From Ipomoea triloba (lineage: Eukaryota; Streptophyta; Magnoliopsida; Solanales; Convolvulaceae): a stretch of DNA of 64,000 bases. Below the pieces are notes generated by a model. It saw only the letters and a list, made by a program, of their open reading frames with translations. It ran no database searches and was not told where the DNA came from. The stretch is taken from the NCBI RefSeq assembly GCF_003576645.1, contig NC_044918.1, positions 32,632,431 to 32,696,430 of the forward strand. The letters run 5' to 3'. Of the stretch, positions 54,941-64,000 are shown one piece after another. The translations under genes were made by a program, and so were the position numbers. Numbering within the stretch: the first letter of the stretch is position 1; each line of letters begins with the position of its first letter.

Positions 54941-55861
54941 CAGGTTCGTGATCAAAATGGCTAGGATAATGCTACTTTAGGTTAATGAGAATTGTTGGAC
55001 ATCATTTGGTAAGATTTTATGTTCATCAAAATTATTATTTCCCCGAATATTGTATGTGTTGATATTATATATGTGATATTATATGATATATGTTATTCAT
55101 GTGAACACAAGTACATTTATCGATAAATGGTCACATTGTGAGTGGTAATTCTCGAGATATCGAGAATGGGTTTTGACGTCGTGTCGAACCCGTGTGTTGA
55201 GTAAAGTGTGGCTTGGAAATTTTGGTGTTATATGTGTGATATTGTGAATTACATTTATTGCGGAGAATTATATATGATCATTGTGGAGAAATTGTGTATT
55301 GAAAAATGATTTATATTGGAAAATTATGTATTTTTAAAAATTATGTCTTGAAGAAAGATATGATTTGAAGAAGTCACAAAACTTGTGAGGTGTTCAGTAA
55401 TAACTGTTCACTAGGGGCTATTCACTACCTGGAGGCTTGGAATCCGATGGGTGTGTAGACAAAGGTAATGATTCAGTTTCCAAATTGATAATTGAGAGGT
55501 AGATGAGGCTGCTAGGGATCATTTACTACTCAAGGGCTTGGAATCCCTTGGGAGTGTACACATAGGTGATAGTCCAGTTTCTAACTGTGAATTTCTGAGA
55601 TGAGTATTATTCTTGTATACGAAATTGGGACTTGAAGTATTCTCCACATATAAGTACATATATTAATATTATTATGAAAACTATATTATGAATGGTTATG
55701 GAAAAGTGTATACAAGTTTTGAAAATAATAAAATCAAAGCCTATATTTTACGGGGTGAAATGAAACTTACTTAGCTTATGCTAATTTTATCTACACTCTG
55801 TTTTTGTATTAAATGATTTTTACAGGTGAACATGAATAAGGATTCAAGTTGAGGGGTAAAG
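54941..55861 (+). repeat. LTR J, second part
   Basis: Continues J after F. It holds an imperfect direct repeat built on GGCTTGGAATCC (about 55385-55475 and 55510-55590). ACTTACTTAGC then leads into TTTTTACAG and a short ATG frame, the same layout as the leader of the LTR ORF in C and M, but truncated after six codons. No other gene. Confidence 0.5.
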
Positions 55862-56431
55862 ATCCCTTTCCACACTTTGGAATTTACTCTGGGATATAGG
55901 GTATGCATCAAACGATCCTATATAACATGGTAAGCTCTAACATAACACATACACAAAGCTATATAAACAAATATTTCCACACTTTAAAGATCAAAACGGG
56001 GCTTAAAATTAGAAAAGGGATAAGAGGATAAATCAAGTATGCATCCCTCTTTCCACACTTTAGCTTCCAGCATAGACCTGCTCCCGTTATAGATGCTCTA
56101 TACGAAATGGAGACATAACATACAAAAGGGTTTTCAGAGTACTATTCAATTATTGCAAGCTGATAGAAATATAAAAGCAATAAAATATAAACATAGATAA
56201 TTAAGCATGTAAATAAACGAAATTATTCAAATTAGAAATGCGGATATTTAAAGTGCATAAAAGTAAAACAGTTGGAATGTAAATAACATAAAGCGAGAAA
56301 AATAAAGTAAAGCAAAGTAAAGTAAAAGAAATAAAGGTCGGAACCCCGCGCGTAGGGAACCTAGTGTTCAGGTGAGACAATCAACCAAAGGTAACCAATG
56401 TCAATCGGACTTAAGAATCATGGATCAAGTA
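55862..56431 (-). other. 3' noncoding region of element I
   Basis: On the minus strand it follows the ORF1 stop and includes a C-rich hairpin (56344-56357, counterpart of 16765-16778) and three AAAGTGTGGAAA PPT-like motifs (near 56049, 55971 and 55866). The LTR expected further left is absent, because LTR J adjoins at 55861. Confidence 0.6.
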
Positions 56432-57592
56432 TCATGATCGAGAACGGAGTAGGGAGGCATCACTGATCGCCGAATGAGGGAGGTTGGAACTGGTTATCAA
56501 ATCTAGCCTCAAGCGCAGCTCTGCAATTCTTCTATCATTTTCCTCCACTACTCTTCGCATGCGATTAAGCTCTTCATAGTGGACGTTTTGCGTTGCAGAT
56601 ATAGAAGTAAATTGGCTTTCCGGCCATGTCCGCTGCTCATGCCAATAAGTCATCTGCTCATTATGGAGCTGCCTGTGGAAAGTCTGAGTCGCTTCCCAAT
56701 CCATAGAAGTAGGGCCTTGCTCCTGTGCTGCTTTGTCCTCCTCATTCTCTTCTTCCTCGTCAGTGTCATCAAAAGCTTCTAAGTCTAGCACATCATCACC
56801 TCCTAACCTCATATTCATAGCACAGAACTCACCAACAATGAAAGCAATCATGGTACCTTCATCCTTTTCTCCCATAAGAAGGTTTGTAAGGCCCAACCCC
56901 TGGCACAGTCTAGTAACAAAAGGTCCAATGAAAACAGTTTGAACATTAGGCTTAAGTTGGGTTTGGAGCCATTTTCTCGCTTACACGCCCATGTTGATTT
57001 CCATTTCATTCTCCATGCACCACATATAAAAGAGATCTTGCTTATAGACCTTGTTGCGGTTGGTGGTTCTGCCGGAGAGATTCACTGCAAAGGCTAATCT
57101 GATAGCCTTTAAAGCATTCCTTGTGATGAGATTTGCCTTGAGGTTTGATGAATTGTAAGGTGCATTGTTGGTGATGCTCCTCCAATACTGAATAGCAACA
57201 GCTTCTGAATCAAAATCTTCCTTAAACTCCCTGAAATATGGCAAGAATGCTCTCGTTGTGTGGAATCCAAGCGTAACACCTAAAGTGTTAACTGACAAGT
57301 ATAGTGGTTGCCAAACAGTCTGAACGAAATGGACTCTCTTGCATTGTTAACTTCTTTTCGGATCTCCAATGTCGCCAAAATTCATACGTGACTGGCGCAA
57401 ATGTAGGTCCTCTCCACTCGAATAGACGGCGGAGCTGTCGGTGCCTTATCAGTCCATTCACCTCATTCAGGCAACCAAACTCTGTTAAAACATTGTCATC
57501 AAAGTAACGGCCGACGATAGCTGCTTGCTTATAATTATCCACCGAGGTCAGCTGAAGGGGTGTCAAGTGCCTAAGCGACCCTGAAGTTGACC
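56432..57592 (-). pseudogene. ORF1-type protein of element I, C-terminal part and duplicated segment
   Basis: The minus-strand frame 57298-56981 carries LSVNTLGVTLGFH-type blocks through RLAFAVNLSGRTTN and DLFYMWCMENEMEINMG. A stop and frameshift precede 56896-56432, which holds an acidic stretch (DDTDEEEENEED) and a coil-like C-terminus (YEELNRMRRVVEEND). The segment 57122-57592 repeats residues also encoded at 57593-58063, about 5 percent diverged, in tandem. Close homologue of the protein in B. Confidence 0.7.
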
Positions 57593-58126
57593 TGTGATGA
57601 GATTTGCCTTGAGGTTTGATGAATTGTAAGGTGCATTGTTGGTGATGCTCCTCCAATACTGAATAGCAACAGCTTCTGAATCAAAATCTTCCTTAAACTC
57701 CCTGAAATATGGAATAGAGATGCTTTCGTTGGTGTGGAATCCAAGCGTAACACCTAAAGTGTTAATTGACAAGGTATAGTGGTTGCCAAACAGTCTGAAT
57801 GAAATGGACTCTCTTGCATTGTTAACTTCTTTTCGGATTTCCAATATCGCCAAGAATTCATACGTGACTGGCGTAAATGTAGGTCCTCTCCACTCTAATA
57901 GTCGGCGGAGCTGTCGGTGCCTTATCAGTCCATTCACCTCATCCAAGCAACCAAACTCTATTAAAACATTGTCCTCAAAGTAACGGCCGACTGATAGCTG
58001 CTTGCTCTTGTAATTATCTACCGAGGTCAGTTGAAGGGGTGTTAGGTGCCTAAGTGACCTCGCACCTCGCTCCTGGGGAGCCTGTTGAACTGCAGCTTGC
58101 GGTCGTGCTCGTGACCTGCTGGATTC
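57593..58126 (-). pseudogene. ORF1-type protein of element I, N-terminal part
   Basis: Carries SSRSRARPQAAVQQ, SLRHLTPLQLTSVDN, TFTPVTYEFLAILEIRKE and SFRLFGNHYTLSINTLGV. Interrupted at 58126 by LTR K. The apparent ATG at 58153 is LTR-derived. The native frame continues beyond K's right TSD to an ATG at 60915-60913, just behind a TTTTGTAG acceptor. Copied at 58665-59198 by contig overlap. Confidence 0.7.
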
Positions 58127-58644
58127 TGTTGGTCCCAAGGAGATGGGGTACAAGTCTAGAGGGGGGGGGTGAATAGACTTGTATAAGATTTTGCAAATCT
58201 TTTTCGACTTCTCGTGTGTATTGGACTTAGGATGTTTAGGTCCGATACCTCACAACATGAAGACAAAGTTTTATGCGCAGCGGAAAAGTTATCCCCTTTT
58301 AGTTAGCACGAGTTTGAGTTAGTTCGAGAGGTGTCGATATATGCAATGCAGTTCGAGAGTTAGATCGAGAGATAAAGACAGAAAGTAAATGCGAGAGAGA
58401 TTTTTAAGTGGTTCGGCCAACCTGCCTACGTCCACTCTTCTTCCAGAAACTCCCTAGAAGGATTGCACTAAAAACTTCCCTTTCTAGTACAATATCGAGC
58501 GCGTGAGCTTTGATCACGAAGCCCGCCTCAAGCCTCAGGTTTTTCGCCCCGCTTCTTGTTACTCCACCTATCGAGCACTTGAGCTTTGATCACCAAGCTC
58601 GCCTCAAGCCTCAGGATCTTCACAAGACAGCTCCCAGGTTACTC
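58127..58644 (+). other. Contig-overlap copy of LTR K start
   Basis: 57593-58644 matches 58665-59716 (offset 1072), separated by a single N at 58645. Best read as overlapping contigs, so this is the same locus as 59199-59716. Confidence 0.8.
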
Positions 58645-59198
58645 NTAGCCTTTAAAGCATTCCTTGTGATGAGATTTGCCTTGAGGTTTGATGAATTGTA
58701 AGGTGCATTGTTGGTGATGCTCCTCCAATACTGAATAGCAACAGCTTCTGAATCAAAATCTTCCTTAAACTCCCTGAAATATGGAATAGAGATGCTTTCG
58801 TTGGTGTGGAATCCAAGCGTAACACCTAAAGTGTTAATTGACAAGGTATAGTGGTTGCCAAACAGTCTGAATGAAATGGACTCTCTTGCATTGTTAACTT
58901 CTTTTCGGATTTCCAATATCGCCAAGAATTCATACGTGACTGGCGTAAATGTAGGTCCTCTCCACTCTAATAGTCGGCGGAGCTGTCGGTGCCTTATCAG
59001 TCCATTCACCTCATCCAAGCAACCAAACTCTATTAAAACATTGTCCTCAAAGTAACGGCCGACTGATAGCTGCTTGCTCTTGTAATTATCTACCGAGGTC
59101 AGTTGAAGGGGTGTTAGGTGCCTAAGTGACCTCGCACCTCGCTCCTGGGGAGCCTGTTGAACTGCAGCTTGCGGTCGTGCTCGTGACCTGCTGGATTC

Positions 59199-60862
59199 TG
59201 TTGGTCCCAAGGAGATGGGGTACAAGTCTAGAGGGGGGGGGTGAATAGACTTGTATAAGATTTTGCAAATCTTTTTCGACTTCTCGTGTGTATTGGACTT
59301 AGGATGTTTAGGTCCGATACCTCACAACATGAAGACAAAGTTTTATGCGCAGCGGAAAAGTTATCCCCTTTTAGTTAGCACGAGTTTGAGTTAGTTCGAG
59401 AGGTGTCGATATATGCAATGCAGTTCGAGAGTTAGATCGAGAGATAAAGACAGAAAGTAAATGCGAGAGAGATTTTTAAGTGGTTCGGCCAACCTGCCTA
59501 CGTCCACTCTTCTTCCAGAAACTCCCTAGAAGGATTGCACTAAAAACTTCCCTTTCTAGTACAATATCGAGCGCGTGAGCTTTGATCACGAAGCCCGCCT
59601 CAAGCCTCAGGTTTTTCGCCCCGCTTCTTGTTACTCCACCTATCGAGCACTTGAGCTTTGATCACCAAGCTCGCCTCAAGCCTCAGGATCTTCACAAGAC
59701 AGCTCCCAGGTTACTCCGCCTCTCCTNNNNNNNNNNNNNNNNNNNNNNNNNNNNNNNNNNNNNNNNNNNNNNNNNNNNNNNNNNNNNNNNNNNNNNNNNN
59801 NNNNNNNNNNNNNNNNNNNNNNNNNNNNNNNNNNNNNNNNNNNNNNNNNNNNNNNNNNNNNNNNNNNNNNNNNNNNNNNNNNNNNNNNNNNNNNNNNNNN
59901 NNNNNNNNNNNNNNNNNNNNNNNNNNNNNNNNNNNNNNNNNNNNNNNNNNNNNNNNNNNNNNNNNNNNNNNNNNNNNNNNNNNNNNNNNNNNNNNNNNNN
60001 NNNNNNNNNNNNNNNNNNNNNNNNNNNNNNNNNNNNNNNNNNNNNNNNNNNNNNNNNNNNNNNNNNNNNNNNNNNNNNNNNNNNNNNNNNNNNNNNNNNN
60101 NNNNNNNNNNNNNNNNCTTGCATCTTTTCAGCATTTTTCATGGAGTGGTGGTCTTGTAACTTGAACCTTTTGTTTGGTAGTGGATATTCCATAATCCACT
60201 TTCTTGAGTCCATGCTCCACTTGTTACTTTTGGTAAAAGTTACTCTTTTTAAATTCCCATTGATCCTTGTTCTAGGGAATAAGACCGACTTTGGATTAGT
60301 GCACCTTCTATCCGTTTGTTGTGGAATTCTGATGTGGCATCCACTTCTGGTACCTCCTTAATATTTTATCTCCATGATTTTCTTCTTCTCCAAACTTTAT
60401 TCATGCTTCCTGACCGTCATTCAGCCTTTTGGAGAAATGTCAGTTTATCGAGACCAAAATTGATGTCTCGATTGTTTGATGTCTTGATCCCCATGTATCG
60501 AGAGATCTATCTCTCGAACTCTTCTTATGTCTCGAACTGGGTTGTTGTATCGAGAGGTCCTACCTCTCGAACTATGCTTATGTCTCGAGACTTAGTTGAT
60601 GTCTCGCAGACCCTTATTCCTCCAGTGTTGTCCCGTGCCTTCTTCTGATCTATCTATAAGATTACAACACGAGACTTTCTAAGATGTTCACACAAGTTTA
60701 CCTTAAGCTTAAATATTTTCCGAGTTGAGCTCAAGTTACTCGGTTGTATTTTTCGCTCTTAGTTTACTTGTCGAACTTACATTGATTCCTATCTTTCGAG
60801 ACTTAGAGGATTCTAAAATACATTTTGGTATCATCAAAACCTATTACATTATGTTCCTAACA
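59199..60862 (+). mobile_element. LTR K, Ty1/copia-like (solo or gapped element)
   Basis: Starts TGTTGGTCCC and ends TTCCTAACA, flanked by TSD GATTC (before 59199, and 60863-60867). It contains GTCTAGAGGGGGGG..GTGAATAGACTT and AAGTGGTTCGGCC, and ends in a GGTATCATCAAAACC segment, features I associate with SIRE/Maximus-type copia LTRs. The 390-N gap (59727-60116) could hide more than LTR sequence. Confidence 0.75.
59727..60116. other. Assembly gap (390 N)
   Basis: Unsequenced part of LTR K. Confidence 0.95.
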
Positions 60863-60916
60863 GATTCACCGTGATCATATTTGGTTTTCTTTGCAATCTC
60901 TTTAGCTCGTCCCATC

Positions 60917-63122
60917 CTACAAAATTTTAGAAATTATCATTCATGGTAATTGGTTTTGAATAACTATCTTTCAAATAAGCCACCATTGGATTAATGTTAA
61001 ATTCCTTGTAAAGATAATGGATTTCAAACATATAGGGTTAAGGATTTCCGAAAATTTCGCCATAGTTTCCCCTATATTTTGAACAATTCTATCATAAGAA
61101 TATCAACAATATCATTCCATTATCACACACATGCATAATTTCATCATAAGATAATTCAATTTGATAGTCAAATAAGAAGTCAAGAATTTCAAAAAGTCAA
61201 CTTCATCTTCTTTCCCAAATTCAAAAATTAGGGTTTGAAATTGAAAATTCAATTTGGGCAATGTAGCATGTGAAAAGTCAAATTGATGGCATATAATAGT
61301 TCTACNGGTCTTGTAACTTGAACCTTTTGTTTGGTAGTGGATATTCCATAATCCACTTTCTTGAGTCCATGCTCCACTTGTTACTTTTGGTAAAAGTTAC
61401 TCTTTTTAAATTCCCATTGATCCTTGTTCTAGGGAATAAGACCGACTTTGGATTAGTGCACCTTCTATCCGTTTGTTGTGGAATTCTGATGTGGCATCCA
61501 CTTCTGGTACCTCCTTAATATTTTATCTCCATGATTTTCTTCTTCTCCAAACTTTATTCATGCTTCCTGACCGTCATTCAGCCTTTTGGAGAAATGTCAG
61601 TTTATCGAGACCAAAATTGATGTCTCGATTGTTTGATGTCTTGATCCCCATGTATCGAGAGATCTATCTCTCGAACTCTTCTTATGTCTCGAACTGGGTT
61701 GTTGTATCGAGAGGTCCTACCTCTCGAACTATGCTTATGTCTCGAGACTTAGTTGATGTCTCGCAGACCCTTATTCCTCCAGTGTTGTCCCGTGCCTTCT
61801 TCTGATCTATCTATAAGATTACAACACGAGACTTTCTAAGATGTTCACACAAGTTTACCTTAAGCTTAAATATTTTCCGAGTTGAGCTCAAGTTACCCGG
61901 TTGTATTTTCGCTCTTAGTTTACTTGTCGAACTTACATNTGTCTCGAGACTTAGTTGATGTCTCGCAGACCCTTATTCCTCCAGTGTTGTCCCGTGCCTT
62001 CTTCTGATCTATCTATAAGATTACAACACGAGACTTTCTAAGATGTTCACACAAGTTTACCTTAAGCTTAAATATTTTCCGAGTTGAGCTCAAGTTACTC
62101 GGTTGTATTTTTCGCTCTTAGTTTACTTGTCGAACTTACATTGATTCCTATCTTTCGAGACTTAGAGGATTCTAAAATACATTTTGGTATCATCAAAACC
62201 TATTACATTATGTTCCTAACAGATTCACCGTGATCATATTTGGTTTTCTTTGCAATCTCTTTAGCTCGTCCCATCCTACAAAATTTTAGAAATTATCATT
62301 CATGGTAATTGGTTTTGAATAACTATCTTTCAAATAAGCCACCATTGGATTAATGTTAAATTCCTTGTAAAGATAATGGATTTCAAACATATAGGGTTAA
62401 GGATTTCCGAAAATTTCGCCATAGTTTCCCCTATATTTTGAACAATTCTATCATAAGAATATCAACAATATCATTCCATTATCACACACATGCATAATTT
62501 CATCATAAGATAATTCAATTTGATAGTCAAATAAGAAGTCAAGAATTTCAAAAAGTCAACTTCATCTTCTTTCCCAAATTCAAAAATTAGGGTTTGAAAT
62601 TGAAAATTCAATTTGGGCAATGTAGCATGTGAAAAGTCAAATTGATGGCATATAATAGTTCTACAACAAGTTTACTCATCAATTCAAGCATCAATTTCAT
62701 AATTTGGACAAGAATTTTAACAAACCCATTTGTTCAACAATGGTGTTCACACTTGAAGCTCAAATATAAATATCAATCCATCTATGCAATCATCAATAAT
62801 GAAAGAAAACATCAAAGGATAGTTCTATGAAGCATTATAAACCAATTTAAACATTCAAATCATTCAAAATCATGCAAGGTAATGTAGAATAAAATTTCAC
62901 ATTCAAGCTCTTCCAAACTCATGGATATTCAAAATTAAATGGTTAAAAGATAAGAAATTACCTTGATGGTGATGTTTTAATCCTTCTTGAAGTAAAAATA
63001 AGACTCTATGTTCAAACCTTGAGTATGGAGTTTACCTTGCGTGGAGAAGAGAAGAAAAATAGGGTTGGGAAGCAAAAATGGCGTGGAAAGGCCGAATTGA
63101 GGGTTTTAACCCGTGGGGAAGC
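60917..63122 (-). repeat. Tekay-like LTR leader upstream of ORF1 of element I
   Basis: In minus orientation it has a splice donor (ATCAAG/GTAATT, near 62961) and an acceptor (TTTTGTAG, at 60917) one base before the ORF1 ATG. Blocks such as the reverse complement of ATTTCGCCATAGTTTCCCC recall the R/U5 of Tekay LTRs. 61307-61938 repeats about 60150-60781, and 61940-62664 repeats 60581-61305, each after a single N. These are contig overlaps; the true length is about 0.85 kb. Confidence 0.5.
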
Positions 63123-63147
63123 TTTCATGTAACACCCCGGACCTACC
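63123..63147 (-). repeat. Terminal 25 bp of a Tekay-type LTR
   Basis: The plus strand reads TGTAACACCCCGGACC, the outer end of such an LTR, fused directly to RT coding sequence of element L. Confidence 0.55.
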
Positions 63148-64000
63148 TTCCCGGTGTCTTAGAATAAACCAAAATGTCATCTATGAAGACAACAATGAAC
63201 TTATCCAGGTATGGAAGGAAAATCCTGTTCATCAAGTCCATGAAAGTTCCTGGTGCGTTGGTCACTCCGAACGGCATAACGGTGAATTCGTAGTGTCCAT
63301 ACCTAGTCCGGAATGCGGTTTTGGAAATATCCTGTTCCGCGACTCGCACCTGGTGATACCTTGACCGTAAATCAATTTTTGAAAACACGCCCGCTCCCCT
63401 CAGTTGATCAAATAGATCGTCGATCCTGGTGCGGTTCCCGGTACGAGGTCGATGGTAAATTCCACTTCCCTCTCCGGCGGCATTTCCGTGAGGTCATCTG
63501 GGAACACATCGGGAAATTCACGCACCACCGGGATTTGATTTATTTCAGGTTCTTCCATTCTAGCTTCTTGCATCAAATAGAGGTACACTTCACACCCCTT
63601 GCGAGCGTAGTTCATCAGCCTCTGCATCGTCATAAACCTTGGTTCAGGTTGCTTTTCCATTCCTCGATAGGATATTCTCCTCCCCTTCGGTCCTCGCAGG
63701 ACAACCATTCGCTCACTGCATACTATCTGAGCTTTATGTTTATCCAACCAGTCTATTCCTACTATCACATCAATACCCTCTAGATCGAAACGAATGAGGT
63801 TTCCGGGACAGTTGGATCCCGCTATTTCTATTGTGATATTGTCATATCCCTCCTTACAAGCTACTACTATTCCCGAGGCAGTTCTTACATTCAAATCTAA
63901 CTCCATAGCAGGCTTTAACTTTAATATATCCGCAAATGTAGATGATATAAACGAATTTGTAGCTCCTGTATCGAACAATACTAAGCCAGGTACTGAGTTA
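63148..64000 (-). pseudogene. Element L: Tekay-like protease and RT remnant
   Basis: Runs off the window. Protease-like: FDTGATNSFIS, then VIVGIDWLDKHKAQIVC. Linker and RT N-terminus: [24 protein letters not shown]. The next RT codons are missing: the frame jumps to a segment reading [19 protein letters not shown] in another frame, then [10 protein letters not shown] and the catalytic FIDDIL. After VYSKT it fuses to an LTR end. Two deletions have therefore removed part of the RT fingers and everything after the palm. Confidence 0.85.

Noticed and set aside
58127..58153. ATG at 58153 (MYPISLG) as the start of the ORF1 protein
   Set aside because: Those codons lie inside LTR K, beyond its TSD at 58122-58126. 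The native frame continues past K to 60915.

Overview
Flowering-plant nuclear DNA, most likely a eudicot, made almost entirely of nested LTR retrotransposons. I recognise no intact host gene and no rRNA, tRNA or CRISPR locus. The evidence is Ty3/gypsy protein domains, primer-binding sites complementary to plant tRNA-Asp (Athila/Tat style) or tRNA-iMet (chromovirus style), TG...CA LTRs with 5-bp target-site duplications (TSDs), one CACTA transposon with a 3-bp TSD, and one Ty1/copia-like LTR.

Layout. (1) 1-14856: an LTR fragment (M, + strand) is split by Athila-like element A (790-12960, - strand, TSD GCTAC). A's reverse transcriptase is in turn split by a solo LTR (N, about 6174-7587). (2) 14857-15460: unrecognised minus-strand promoter and ORF start. 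(3) 15460-24779: 3' part of Athila-like element B, holding a broken ORF1-type gene, a conserved 3' noncoding region and an LTR that is split by Tekay-like element C (19216-24037, TSD ATTCT). (4) 24780-28261: a small foldback, fragments, solo LTR G (25392-26746, TSD TTATC), a CGGTTAA-rich foldback and an LTR fragment. (5) 28262-32341: element D, with a promoter, an intron-like leader, ORF1, a 3' noncoding region and the first 25 bp of its LTR. (6) 32342-55861: LTR J, split by non-autonomous element F (33611-54935, TSD ATTCA). F carries a CACTA element in its 5' LTR (34115-37635) and a complete Athila-like element E in its interior (38585-51932, TSD CAATC). This gives a four-deep nest, D > J > F > E. 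(7) 55862-60916: minus-strand ORF1-type element I, split by copia-like LTR K (TSD GATTC). (8) 60917-64000: a Tekay-like LTR fragment and a deleted Tekay-like protease/RT remnant L.

How the parts work together. E and A carry gag, protease, RT, RNase H and integrase but have nonsense mutations, and E also has a changed integrase catalytic residue. B, D and I show only an ORF1-type (env-position) gene, and F shows almost no coding sequence. All the Athila-like elements nevertheless share noncoding RNA features: a GGGAGGCA-loop hairpin, an ACATCG hairpin beside a PPT-like motif, and in A, B, D and F a pair of hairpins about 117-121 bp apart. That fits deleted elements relying on proteins supplied by others. 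The most striking coding feature is in E: the ORF between pol and the 3' LTR encodes an RWP-RK DNA-binding domain, which looks like a captured host transcription factor.

Assembly caveats. There are two long N gaps and six single-N joins. Several of these joins abut untrimmed contig overlaps that mimic duplications, and four loci in E carry exact 42-bp stutters that look like untrimmed k-mer overlaps.
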